Source: a bacterium
GTDB taxonomy: Bacteria; Gemmatimonadota; Gemmatimonadetes; Gemmatimonadales; Gemmatimonadaceae
Reading direction: 5' to 3'
NCBI GenBank assembly: GCA_027484025.1
Contig: JAIXTI010000286.1
Coordinates: forward strand, 20,081 to 84,080
Length of the DNA: 64,000 bases
Shown here one piece after another: positions 33,649-42,779 of the stretch (positions within the stretch are counted from its first letter, which is position 1; each line of letters starts with the position of its first letter). Under the pieces are notes generated by a model, which had not been told where the DNA came from, ran no database searches, and worked only from the letters and a program-made list of their open reading frames with translations. The position numbers were made by a program, and so were the translations under genes.

Positions 33649-36639
33649 GTGAAACTCGTTCGATCCCTGTTGAGCCTCGCCGTGCTGAGCGTCAGCACCC
33701 TCGGGGCCCAGCAATCGTCCCGCACCGAGCCGGTCACGGGCCTCCGTGCGAACGCCACGGGCTATCACGCCCTTGTCGGCGCGCGCGTCGTCACCGCCCC
33801 CGGGCAGGTGCTCGACAACGCGACCATCATCATCCGCAACGGCGTCGTCACCGCCGTCGGCACTGGCATCGCGGCCCCCGCCGGCGCCCGCGTGTGGGAG
33901 CTCAAGGGGCTCACCGTCTACCCGGGCTTCATCGACGCGCATGCAGACCTCGGCGGTGACCTCCCGGCCCAGGGCGGCGACGTTGGCCCAACGCACTGGA
34001 ATCCACAGGTGCGCGCCTGGTTCAGCACCACATCCAATCTCAAGGACGACTCCACGCGCCGCGTGGCGCTTCGCTCCCTCGGCTTCGGGGCCGCGCTCGC
34101 CGTGCCGCGTCAGGGCATCTTCCGCGGCACCGCCTCGGTCGTGAACCTGAGCGACGCCGGCGTGCGTGAACGCGTGCTGCGCCCCGACCTCGCGCAGACG
34201 ATCGGCTTCTCCCGCTCCTTCGCGCTCGGCGGCATGTACCCCAACTCCACCATGGGAACCGTCGCGCTCATGAAGCAGACGTTCCTCGACGCGGAGTGGT
34301 ACGGACGCGCCTGGTCGGCGTACGAAACGAGCGGCCGCTCCATTCTTCCCCCGGAAACGAGCGAAGCGCTGGCCGCCATGAGCAAGGCCATCAAGGGCCA
34401 GCAGCCCGTGCTCTTCCAGACGGAAAGCGAAGAGGAATACCTGCGCGCGTACAAGCTCGCGCAGGAGTACAAGCTCACGCCGTGGTTCCGTGGCAGTGGA
34501 CAGGAATACCGCCTCATCGACGTGCTCAAGGGACGCACGCAGCCGCTCATCGTGCCGCTCACCTTCCCCGACGCGCCGAACGTGGCCAACCCGGAGGCCG
34601 CGCTCAACGTCACGCTCGCCGAACTGCGCCACTGGTATCTCGCGCCCACCAACGCCGCGCAGCTGGCCGCCGCGGGGATCCCGTTTGCGATTACCGCCGA
34701 CGGTCTCTCGTCCATCAATCAGTTCCTCCCCAACCTTCGCGTGGCCGTGTCGCGCGGACTCGCCGTCGACAAGGCGCTGGCCGCACTGACCACCGTCCCC
34801 GCTGGCATCCTCGGCATCGAGCGCACGCACGGCACGATCGCGGTGGGCAAGGTGGCCAACCTCGTCGTCAGCGAAGGCGATCTCTTCACGGAAGAGTCCT
34901 CCATTCGCGACGTGTGGGTGCAGGGCGCCCGCTTTGGTGTTTCGCGTCCGCCGCAGGTTGATCCCCGCGGCACCTGGGCGATTGCCTCCGACGACGCCGG
35001 CACCTTCAAGTCGGCAACGCTGCGTCTCGAAGGACCGCTCAACCGCATTCGCGGCACCATCGAAATGCCGAGCCGTCGTCCGGTGAACATCACCGGCGTA
35101 CGCATCATCGCCGAAACCGGTCGTCTCGAAGCCACCTTCAACGGTGAACAGCTTGGTCTTGAGGGCGCGGTGCTGCTGTCGGGCTCCGTGCGTGGCGACG
35201 AGTTCTTCGGCTGGATGTCGCTCCCCACGGGTACCGACGCGAGCTACAAGGGCACGCGCACCGAGCCATATGTCGGCGCGGCGCGTGGTGTGGTGGCGGT
35301 GAAGGTTCCCAAGATCGACCTGCCCTTCATTCGCCCGGCCATGGAGTTCGGCCGGACAGCGCCGCCGGAACAGCCGGCCGCGGTCGTGGTGCGCAACGCC
35401 ACGGTGTGGACGCAGGGCACGCAGGGACGCCTCGAGAACGCCGACCTGCTCGTGCAGAACGGCAAGATCGTGAAGGTGGGACAGAAGCTCACCGCTCCCA
35501 AGGGCGCGGTCGAAATCGACGGCACCGGCAAGCACGTCACGCCGGGCCTCATTGACCCGCACACGCACGGCGGCGTGAGCTCGGTCAACGAAAGCGGCTT
35601 CGCCATCGTCCCCGAAGTGCAGATGGGCGACGTCATCACGCAGAACAACATCTGGTTCTACCGGCAGCTCGCCGGTGGCCTCACCACCACGATGATCCTG
35701 CACGGCTCGGCCAATCCCATTGGCGGCGAGAACGTGTACGTGAAGACGCGCTGGGGTTCGCTCCCCGACGAGTACAAGATTGCCAACGCGCCACGCACCG
35801 TGAAGTTCGCGCTCGGCGAGAACCCCAAGCGCAGCCCCACGCGCTACCCCAACACGCGCATGGGCGTGCAGGAAATCATTCGCGACCACTTCCTCGCCGC
35901 GCGTGACTACGAGAAGGAGTGGAAGAATTGGGAGAAGACGAAGACCGGCATTCCGCCGCGCAAGGATCTGCGCATGGAAGCCATCCTCGACATTCTCAAC
36001 CAGAAGCTGCGGATCACGTCGCACGGCTATCGTGCCGACGAATTCCTCGCGCTCGTTCGCCTCGCCGAAGAGTTCGGCTTCAAGGTGCAGGCGCTGCAGC
36101 ACGGCGTCGAAGCGTACAAGATTGCCGATGAGCTCAAGAAGTCCGGTGTCGCGGCCGTGGTGTGGAGCGACTGGGGCGCGTTCAAGCTCGAGGCGTACGA
36201 CGCGACGTCATACAACGCCCGCCTGCTCATGGAAGCCGGTGTCGTCACCTCGCTGCACTCCGACGACAACGAGATCTCCACGCGCATGAACTGGGAAGCG
36301 GGCAAGCTGCTCCGTTCAGGCGTGACTGAACTCGATGCGATGAACACGGTCACCATCAACTCCGCCAAGGCCATCGGCATCGACGATCGCATTGGCTCGC
36401 TCGACGCCGGCAAGGATGCCGACTTCGTGATCTGGAACGGCAACCCGCTCTCGCAATTCACCAAGGCCGAGCAGACGTGGGTCGATGGCCGTCGCTACTT
36501 CTCGCTCGCCGAAGACAAGGTGCTGCGTGAAGACATCGCCAAGCAGCGCGCGCAGCTCATTCAGGCCGTACTCGCCGCGTCGCCCGCCGACGCGCCCGCG
36601 GCCGGTGCGGCGGCACGCGGCCGCCCGGGGAGCAAGTAA
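33649..36639 (+). CDS. Secreted tandem amidohydrolase (two amidohydrolase domains)
   Basis: A 996-residue exported protein with a signal peptide (VKLVRSLLSLAVLSVSTLGAQ) and two amidohydrolase-superfamily halves. The first (about 40-430) has VYPGFIDAHADLGGD, where the usual HxH is HAD, and ends in GTIAVGKVANLVVSEGDLF. A beta linker domain (about 440-560) follows. The second half (about 585-975) has HVTPGLIDPHTHGGVSS, a later QALQHGVEAY, SLHSDDNEI, and GSLDAGKDADFVIW, so it looks catalytically competent and metal-dependent. The GTG at 33649 has a good GGGAG site 8 nt upstream. It is followed after 2 bp by a second amidohydrolase-like gene. Likely extracellular amide, peptide or cyclic-amide hydrolysis; substrate unknown. 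Confidence 0.88.
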   Translation: MKLVRSLLSLAVLSVSTLGAQQSSRTEPVTGLRANATGYHALVGARVVTAPGQVLDNATIIIRNGVVTAVGTGIAAPAGARVWELKGLTVYPGFIDAHADLGGDLPAQGGDVGPTHWNPQVRAWFSTTSNLKDDSTRRVALRSLGFGAALAVPRQGIFRGTASVVNLSDAGVRERVLRPDLAQTIGFSRSFALGGMYPNSTMGTVALMKQTFLDAEWYGRAWSAYETSGRSILPPETSEALAAMSKAIKGQQPVLFQTESEEEYLRAYKLAQEYKLTPWFRGSGQEYRLIDVLKGRTQPLIVPLTFPDAPNVANPEAALNVTLAELRHWYLAPTNAAQLAAAGIPFAITADGLSSINQFLPNLRVAVSRGLAVDKALAALTTVPAGILGIERTHGTIAVGKVANLVVSEGDLFTEESSIRDVWVQGARFGVSRPPQVDPRGTWAIASDDAGTFKSATLRLEGPLNRIRGTIEMPSRRPVNITGVRIIAETGRLEATFNGEQLGLEGAVLLSGSVRGDEFFGWMSLPTGTDASYKGTRTEPYVGAARGVVAVKVPKIDLPFIRPAMEFGRTAPPEQPAAVVVRNATVWTQGTQGRLENADLLVQNGKIVKVGQKLTAPKGAVEIDGTGKHVTPGLIDPHTHGGVSSVNESGFAIVPEVQMGDVITQNNIWFYRQLAGGLTTTMILHGSANPIGGENVYVKTRWGSLPDEYKIANAPRTVKFALGENPKRSPTRYPNTRMGVQEIIRDHFLAARDYEKEWKNWEKTKTGIPPRKDLRMEAILDILNQKLRITSHGYRADEFLALVRLAEEFGFKVQALQHGVEAYKIADELKKSGVAAVVWSDWGAFKLEAYDATSYNARLLMEAGVVTSLHSDDNEISTRMNWEAGKLLRSGVTELDAMNTVTINSAKAIGIDDRIGSLDAGKDADFVIWNGNPLSQFTKAEQTWVDGRRYFSLAEDKVLREDIAKQRAQLIQAVLAASPADAPAAGAAARGRPGSK

Positions 36640-36641
36640 TC

Positions 36642-38087
36642 ATGTCGCTCTTTCGCCGTACTTTCAGCACTCACTTCCAGACGCTGACCATGCACACTCA
36701 CACGCGCGTCACGCTGCGCCACACGCCGCGGTTGCTGTTGCAGGCCGCGTCGATTTCGCTGTCGCTTGGCATGGCCGGTGTGCTTGCACCAGCCGCTTTG
36801 CAGGCGCAGGTCGTCATTCCCACGGCGGCGCAATCCCAACCGGTGGTGCTCAAGGGCGCCACCATTCACACCGTCACGAAGGGCGTCATCGAGAACGGCG
36901 TCATCGTGATGGATAAGGGAAAGATCCTGGCCATCGGTGGTGCCGACGTGGCCGTGCCGCGTGGTGCAAAGGTGGTCGATGTCACCGGCAAGCACATTTA
37001 CCCGGGACTCATCGACGCCTATAGCACGGTAGGCATCTCCGAAATCGGCAGCGTCGATGTCTCCAACGACATCAACGAGCTTGGCGATTTCAACCCCAAC
37101 GTGCGCGCCGAAGTCGCCGTCAACGCCGAAAGCCGACACATCGGCACGACGCGTTCGGCCGGTGTGCTCGTGGCCTTCTCGACGCCCGGTGGCGGCGTGA
37201 TTTCCGGGCTCTCGTCCGCCATCTCGCTGGAAGGGTGGACCTGGGAAGAGATGTCCATGAAGGGCGCGGCCGCACTCAACGTGAACTGGCCCGACCCCAA
37301 CGCGCGTCCTCGCCGCTTCGGCGGCCCGCCCCCGGGCGGCCCGGGCGGCCGAGGGGCGCAGCCGGCCCCCAAGACGTACGCCGAACAGGTCGAGGAAATC
37401 CGCAACTTCTTCGGTGAAGCGCGTGCCTATCGCGATGCGCTCAAGTCGGGGCAGACGGTGCGCACGGATACGCGGTACGCGGCCATGATTCCGGCGCTCA
37501 ACGGCGAGATTCCGGTGGTCGTGGCTGCTGAAGGTGTGGCACAGATCAACGACGCCCTCACCTGGGCCAAGCAGGAAGGGATCAAGCTCGTCATTCGTGG
37601 CGGACGCGATGCCATTCATGTGGCCGCCCGCCTGAAGGCGGACCAGGTGCCCGTCATTCTGACCTCCACCATGTCGGCACCTCCGCGGAGTGACGATGGC
37701 TACGACGAGGCGTACAGCACCCCGACCGCCCTATACAAGGCCGGGGTGAAGTTCGCGATCGCCGGTGAAGGCAACGCGCTCTACAGCTACCGGTTGCCGT
37801 GGGATGCCGGCGTGGCGGTGGCATTCGGCCTGCCCGAAGAAGAGGCGCTCAAGGCGGTAACGATCAACGCCGCCGAGTTCATGGGCATTGCCGACAAGGT
37901 GGGCTCGCTCGAGGTGGGCAAGGAAGCGACGCTGCTCATCACCACCGGCACCCCGCTGGACATGACGACGAACATCATTCAGTCGTACATCCAGGGGCGC
38001 GAGATCGACATGAACGACATGCAGAAGCAGTTCTTCAAGAAGTACATGGAGAAGATCAACCAGGCGAAGAAGAAGATCGCGAGCTGA
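36642..38087 (+). CDS. Secreted amidohydrolase-like protein, probably inactive at the first metal site
   Basis: A 481-residue exported protein with one amidohydrolase-superfamily domain. The metal-site strand reads HIYPGLIDAYSTVGIS where active enzymes have DxHxH, so the first metal site is lost. The rest of the fold is recognisable, including VIEDGV-like ENGVIVMDKGKILAIGG near the start, GLPEEEALKAVTINAAEFMG and GSLEVGKEATLLITTGTPLD. A Pro/Gly-rich insert lies near residues 222-245. It starts 2 bp after the tandem amidohydrolase, with GGGGAG as ribosome site, so the two are co-expressed and may form a complex. The long N-terminus before the hydrophobic signal stretch may mean a later ATG is used. 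A strong terminator follows. Confidence 0.82.
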   Translation: MSLFRRTFSTHFQTLTMHTHTRVTLRHTPRLLLQAASISLSLGMAGVLAPAALQAQVVIPTAAQSQPVVLKGATIHTVTKGVIENGVIVMDKGKILAIGGADVAVPRGAKVVDVTGKHIYPGLIDAYSTVGISEIGSVDVSNDINELGDFNPNVRAEVAVNAESRHIGTTRSAGVLVAFSTPGGGVISGLSSAISLEGWTWEEMSMKGAAALNVNWPDPNARPRRFGGPPPGGPGGRGAQPAPKTYAEQVEEIRNFFGEARAYRDALKSGQTVRTDTRYAAMIPALNGEIPVVVAAEGVAQINDALTWAKQEGIKLVIRGGRDAIHVAARLKADQVPVILTSTMSAPPRSDDGYDEAYSTPTALYKAGVKFAIAGEGNALYSYRLPWDAGVAVAFGLPEEEALKAVTINAAEFMGIADKVGSLEVGKEATLLITTGTPLDMTTNIIQSYIQGREIDMNDMQKQFFKKYMEKINQAKKKIAS

Positions 38088-38127
38088 CGGCTCCCGCGAC
38101 GACATCGTCGCGGTCTGTGTGATGGGG

Positions 38128-38159
38128 GCGGGGCCGGTGAGCGGAATCACCGGCCCCGC
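38128..38159 (+). terminator. Terminator of the amidohydrolase operon
   Basis: A perfect 13-bp stem, GCGGGGCCGGTGA (38128-38140) with TCACCGGCCCCGC (38147-38159), around a 6-nt loop, 40 bp after the stop codon. No U-tract follows, as is usual in GC-rich genomes. Confidence 0.8.
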
Positions 38160-38218
38160 GTCGTATAGGACCTTGGGGCACCCTTGCGACGCTGGCAGGC
38201 GCCCCGCAGGTTTTCCGG

Positions 38219-40297
38219 ATGTCAGCATTTGCGTCGGGGCCCCTCTCGTTCGGGGCAACTCCTGGCAGCACCGTCAAGGAGCGTCGGGAGTTCGTCGGCC
38301 ACGTGCTCGCCGCACTGTCGCGCGAGTCCACGCTCGAGGGGCTGTACTCTCACGCGATGGATGCCGTCGCCGTCGCGCTCCATGTCGAGCGCGCGTCGCT
38401 GCTCATCTTCGACCACGAAGCCGTCTGCCGATTCGTCGCCTGGCGCGGGTTGTCCGACACGTACCGCGCCGCGGTCGATGGGCACTCGCCGTGGTCGCCG
38501 CGCGATCTCCACGCGACACCGGTCGCAGTGGCGAACGTCGCCGAGGACCCGTCGCTGGCGCCATTCGCGGCGACGCTGGCAGCCGAAAACATTCAGGCGT
38601 TGCTCTTCCTGCCGCTCGTGGGCCGTCAACGCCTGTGGGGCAAGTTCGTGCTCTATGCCGCCGAGCAGCGCGTGTTCACAGCGGAAGAGATCGAAACGGC
38701 TGAGCTCATCGTACGCGAGATCGCTGCCGCCCTCGACTGGCGAGAGCGCGACCAGGAACTCCTCGAAGAGCGTCAACTCTTCTCCGCCGGTCCGACCGTC
38801 GTGTTCAAGTGGCGCAACGCCGAGCGGTGGCCCGTCGAGTATGTCTCGGCCAACCTCGGTGCGCAGTTCGGCTACACGCAGGAAGAGCTCATCACGGGCG
38901 CGGTCCGATACGCCGACATCGTGTACCCGAACGATCTCGAACGTATTGAAGCCGAGTTGAGGGCGCACGTCGCCGCTGGCGACGAGTGGTTCGAACAGGA
39001 GTACCGCTTGCGCCACAAGGACGGACGCATGCGGACCGTGACCGACTTCAAGAAGGTCGTGCGCGCAAACGATGGCGTCGCGACGCATTTTCTCGGGTAT
39101 CTGGTGGATGTCAGCGAGCGTCGCGCGCAGGACGAGGAGCACGCGCGCATCGAGGAGCAGGTGCGACGCACGCAGAAGCTCGAGTCACTGGGAGTACTCG
39201 CCGGCGGCATTGCCCACGACTTCAACAACCTGCTCGTGGGTGTGCTCGGCAACGCGTCATTGGCGGTCGAGGAGCTCCCGGACCACTCGTCGGCCCGCCC
39301 GCTGCTCGAAGACCTGCAGGTCGCGGCACGCCGTGCGGCGGAACTCACGCGCCAGTTGCTCGCGTACTCCGGCAAAGGCCGCTTTGTCGTGGAGCCGGTC
39401 GACCTGTCGGCGCTCGTCCGGGAAATGGGTCGCCTGCTGACGACCGTCGTTTCCAAGAAGGCGCATGTCGTGTCGGAACTGCGCGATGACCTCCCGCGCG
39501 TACGTGCCGATGCGACGCAATTGCGACAGGTGGTGATGAATGTCATCACCAACGCGTCGGATGCGCTGGGCGATGCCCCCGGTACCATTACCATTCGCAC
39601 GCGCCGCATGCACGCGACTCGTGCGTGGTTGGCCAGTGCGCAAGTTGGTGCGGATATCGCCGAAGGCGAGTACCTCGTACTGGAAGTCGCCGACACGGGT
39701 GTCGGACTGCATGCTGACGACATGCCGCGTATCTTCGATCCGTTCTATTCCTCCAAAGGACCCGGTCGGGGACTCGGGCTCGCCGCGGTGCTTGGCATCG
39801 TACGCGCGCATCGGGGCGCCGTGCGCATTGTGTCGACGGTCGAGCAGGGGACGACGGTCGCCGTTCTACTGCCCGCCGACGACGCGTCCGCTGACGATCC
39901 GGGTGAATCGAAAGCGACAGCCGGCCGACACCGCACGGTGCTCGTCGTGGATGATGACGCGGCCGCGCTTCGGGTAGCCGAACGCGTCTTGCAGCGTGAT
40001 GGGTATCGCGTGCTGACGGCACCCCACGGACGCGCCGCACTCGAGGTATATGCCGAGCGCGGACCGGCCATCGATGCGGTCCTCCTCGATCTCACGATGC
40101 CGGAGCTGTCCGGCTGGGAGACGCTGCGCGAACTCCGTCAGCTGGATCCGTCCGTAACGGTGCTGCTCATGAGCGGTTATGCGCAGGAGCCCGGCGCCAG
40201 CATCGATGGCGCGGCGGGCTTTCTGGCCAAGCCGTATAGTGCGGAAGAACTCCGCTCGGCGGTGGCGGGCGTTCTTGCATCCGCCACGGCGCCCTGA
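38219..40297 (+). CDS. Cytoplasmic GAF-PAS hybrid histidine kinase with receiver
   Basis: A 692-residue kinase with no TM helix. A GAF-like domain (about 25-170, LEGLYSHAMDAVAVALHVER to VREIAAALDW) is followed by a PAS/PAC domain (about 190-300, VEYVSANLGAQFGYTQEEL), a phosphoacceptor helix with His333 in AGGIAHDFNN, an HATPase (VADTGVGLHADD, GRGLGLAAV), and a receiver domain (about 573-690) with VLVVDDDAA and Asp624 in VLLDLTMP. The receiver lysine is in FLAKPY. Both hybrid kinases in this window share the AGGIAHDFNN type of H-box. It lies alone between a terminator and a convergent gene; the partner is unknown. Confidence 0.9.
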   Translation: MSAFASGPLSFGATPGSTVKERREFVGHVLAALSRESTLEGLYSHAMDAVAVALHVERASLLIFDHEAVCRFVAWRGLSDTYRAAVDGHSPWSPRDLHATPVAVANVAEDPSLAPFAATLAAENIQALLFLPLVGRQRLWGKFVLYAAEQRVFTAEEIETAELIVREIAAALDWRERDQELLEERQLFSAGPTVVFKWRNAERWPVEYVSANLGAQFGYTQEELITGAVRYADIVYPNDLERIEAELRAHVAAGDEWFEQEYRLRHKDGRMRTVTDFKKVVRANDGVATHFLGYLVDVSERRAQDEEHARIEEQVRRTQKLESLGVLAGGIAHDFNNLLVGVLGNASLAVEELPDHSSARPLLEDLQVAARRAAELTRQLLAYSGKGRFVVEPVDLSALVREMGRLLTTVVSKKAHVVSELRDDLPRVRADATQLRQVVMNVITNASDALGDAPGTITIRTRRMHATRAWLASAQVGADIAEGEYLVLEVADTGVGLHADDMPRIFDPFYSSKGPGRGLGLAAVLGIVRAHRGAVRIVSTVEQGTTVAVLLPADDASADDPGESKATAGRHRTVLVVDDDAAALRVAERVLQRDGYRVLTAPHGRAALEVYAERGPAIDAVLLDLTMPELSGWETLRELRQLDPSVTVLLMSGYAQEPGASIDGAAGFLAKPYSAEELRSAVAGVLASATAP

Positions 40298-40321
40298 CGC
40301 ACACGCGGCGCGCGCGGTTGG

Positions 40322-42700
40322 TTACCGGGCGCCGTTCCGCACGCGGAAGAGATAGCTGAACTTCACGAAGGCGCCGTCGCTCGTACGCTGAACATCCGAC
40401 GGGCGCATCGTTTCCGTCGCGTCGACCCCGGTACCGTAGCCAACAAAGACGACAGTACCCGGACTCGGCAGGTAGCTGATCAGCCAGTCGGCTCGCCCCA
40501 GCAGCGACTTCCTCACACCCTGCACCGAGAGTTCGCCAGTGGCCGAGCGACGGAAGAGCGGCTGCTCCGTACGCGGATCGCGCAACGCGCTGCGATCGCG
40601 CGACTCCACCTGCCCGATGAAGCGCAAGAAGAGCGCGCGCGAGAACTGATACTCCAGGCGAAGACGCGGCACGACCTGCGTGCTGAACACCGAACCATCG
40701 CGATCGCGCACGAATCGCTGATATCGCAACAGCGCACCGATACGTACCTGCGACGACGGGCGTAGATCGACCTGCGCCTCGACTTCACGCCGCTGCACGG
40801 TGGCGGTTTCGAAGAACTCCGGCTCGGTGCCGACGGTGGCCGTGACGGTGGCACCGGCACGTCGCCACTGCGGCGTATTCACGGCGAACGCCATGTTGCT
40901 GGTGATCTGCGCGGTATTCGGCGTGAAGCTCAGCGTGTCACGACCACTGGCAGAGAGCACGGCGTACGAGGTGTAGCGGCGCGCATCGAACGCAACCCGC
41001 TGTACATCGGGGGTCACGCTCACACGCCACCCACCGCGGATGGTCATGGAGTTGTCGAGCGTGACACGCGACTCGAGCGGTGTCTCACGCTCGTTGAAAC
41101 TCTGGTACGTCCATAGCGAGCTGGCACTGAGAAAGTGCTGACGCTGATCCCACCAACCGCCCTTTTTGCCAAAAAGCGTGTAGCGCTGATTCACCTGGGC
41201 GCGTACGAAGTCCACACGGTTCACGAACCCTGTTTGGGTCTCGAAATCGGGACTGAATCCCTGCAAGTTGTACCGGTAGCCGTAGCCACGGCCGGTACGG
41301 CCATGACTGGCCTCCCAGAGTGAACCGGTGCGTGTCACGGTATCGCGCGTCATGCTCGCGGCATAACGCAAGTCGACGCTGTACACCTTCGCGAACTGCA
41401 GGCGCGTATCGAAGCCGGCCACGCGGTTGAAGCGCGAGCCTTCCGACCGGTCGGTGAAGACGATGCCAGCGGTACTCTGATCACCGACATCCCGGCGCAA
41501 TCGCACGATGTTGAAGCGCGGGCTGGTTTTGCCATCACGACCGCTTGACGGGGCGTCGATCGCCGACAGCAGCCCTACGTCGGTGCGCGGAATCTTGCCG
41601 GTGAGTTTGATGGCGCCCAACGGCTGCACGATGGCACGCGTGTTGACGAGCCGGTTTGGCGCATCGAACTGCTCACTGCCTTCCACGAAGAAGGGGCGGA
41701 GCTCCGGAAAGAAGAGCGCAAAGCGGACGTCACCCGGAATCTGGCCTACGTCCGTCTCGACCTGACTGAAATCAGGATTGGCGGTGGCGTTGACCGTAAA
41801 GTTCGAGGTAATGCCCCAGCGCACGTCCCCACTGAGCTCACCACGCGTGCCGTAGCGCCACTTGTCAGGATCCGTGAGGCCACCGGCCGGCCCACCCGTC
41901 GTCGACGTGACCGAGGTCGGCGTGAGATCGAGCACCAGCCCGCGCTTCATGCCCGTCATGCCGCGCAGATAGCCAGCTTGCGGCGTGAAGGCCTGCTGCG
42001 CGCGCGATGTCGGCGCCCACGTGTCCTGATAACCGGTGCGCTGCGTTTGCCTTACGATCTGCAATCCCCAGTCCTGCGTCGACGCCAACTGATAGCGGAT
42101 GGACTTGAAGGGAATGCGCATCTCCACCGAGAAACCGTCGTCGAGCAGCTGTCCCTTGGACTGCCACACGTAATCCTGCGACAGATCGACGGCTTGCAAC
42201 GACGCGCGCGAAACGCCGGGGCCCGCCGATGCGTCGGCGCGCATGCCGTCGGCCTGCACGCCGAACGCGTTGACCGCAAAAACGAACGACCGGCGACGAT
42301 CATTGAACGTGTCGAGGTGAATGGCCACCCAGTCGTCGTTGGCAATGCGATCGCGTTCGGCGAGCGTCGCGCGTACTGTACCGGGTGGGGCGTACGCGCG
42401 GATGCCCACATACAGCGCGTCCTCCGCGTACCAGATGCGCACCTCGGTGTTGTCCTGCGCCGGCCGGCCGTCCACGGGGTTGTACGACGTGAATTCCTTC
42501 ATGACGGTGGCCTGCTGCCACACCGCCTCCGAAAGCGTACCGTCGAGCGTGATCGAATCGCGAAGTCGCGGGGCCCGCGCAGACAGCTCCTTCGCACGGC
42601 CGGAAAAGCTGCGGCCAACGGCGGGGATAGGCTCGAGGGTCGGCTTATCTGCGGCTCCGGCGTTGACCGGTTGCAGGAGCGCCAGCAGGAGGGGAAGCAT
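40322..42700 (-). CDS. DUF5916 outer-membrane protein with CBM9-like domain
   Basis: A 792-residue exported protein. After a short signal peptide comes a CBM9-like carbohydrate-binding domain (about 45-215): RDSITLDGTLSEAVWQQA, NTEVRIWYAEDALYVGIRAY, FVFAVNAFGVQADG, and VEMRIPFKSIRY. The rest is a DUF5916 beta-barrel region (FALFFPELRPFFVEGSEQF, TGKIPRTDVGLLSAID) ending in an aromatic FSYLFRVRNGAR segment. These proteins are common in Gemmatimonadota and Bacteroidota and are thought to be surface proteins; role unknown. It lies downstream of the sulfatase, separated by a hairpin. Confidence 0.87.
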   Translation of the reverse strand: MLPLLLALLQPVNAGAADKPTLEPIPAVGRSFSGRAKELSARAPRLRDSITLDGTLSEAVWQQATVMKEFTSYNPVDGRPAQDNTEVRIWYAEDALYVGIRAYAPPGTVRATLAERDRIANDDWVAIHLDTFNDRRRSFVFAVNAFGVQADGMRADASAGPGVSRASLQAVDLSQDYVWQSKGQLLDDGFSVEMRIPFKSIRYQLASTQDWGLQIVRQTQRTGYQDTWAPTSRAQQAFTPQAGYLRGMTGMKRGLVLDLTPTSVTSTTGGPAGGLTDPDKWRYGTRGELSGDVRWGITSNFTVNATANPDFSQVETDVGQIPGDVRFALFFPELRPFFVEGSEQFDAPNRLVNTRAIVQPLGAIKLTGKIPRTDVGLLSAIDAPSSGRDGKTSPRFNIVRLRRDVGDQSTAGIVFTDRSEGSRFNRVAGFDTRLQFAKVYSVDLRYAASMTRDTVTRTGSLWEASHGRTGRGYGYRYNLQGFSPDFETQTGFVNRVDFVRAQVNQRYTLFGKKGGWWDQRQHFLSASSLWTYQSFNERETPLESRVTLDNSMTIRGGWRVSVTPDVQRVAFDARRYTSYAVLSASGRDTLSFTPNTAQITSNMAFAVNTPQWRRAGATVTATVGTEPEFFETATVQRREVEAQVDLRPSSQVRIGALLRYQRFVRDRDGSVFSTQVVPRLRLEYQFSRALFLRFIGQVESRDRSALRDPRTEQPLFRRSATGELSVQGVRKSLLGRADWLISYLPSPGTVVFVGYGTGVDATETMRPSDVQRTSDGAFVKFSYLFRVRNGAR

Positions 42701-42721
42701 GGACGGATTCTAATCCCTCTG

Positions 42722-42779
42722 GGGAAGTGGGGCGATCCTTCGACGAGAAAGAGTCCTGCGCCGAAGGACGCCGCTTCCC
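42722..42779 (-). terminator. Long imperfect hairpin after the sulfatase gene
   Basis: Three paired blocks, GGGAAG/CTTCCC, GGCG/CGCC and CCTTCG/CGAAGG, fold 42722-42742 against 42762-42779 with small bulges and a 19-nt loop. It begins directly at the sulfatase stop and ends 21 bp before the DUF5916 start codon, so it could stop or attenuate transcription into that gene. Confidence 0.6.

Noticed and set aside
33511..36102. Minus-strand open frame of over 2.5 kb continuing upstream of the DUF3500 gene
   Set aside because: It lies antisense to the tandem amidohydrolase gene, whose GC-rich third positions leave the antisense frame free of stops. The translation is low-complexity and His/Arg/Gly-rich with no known domain.
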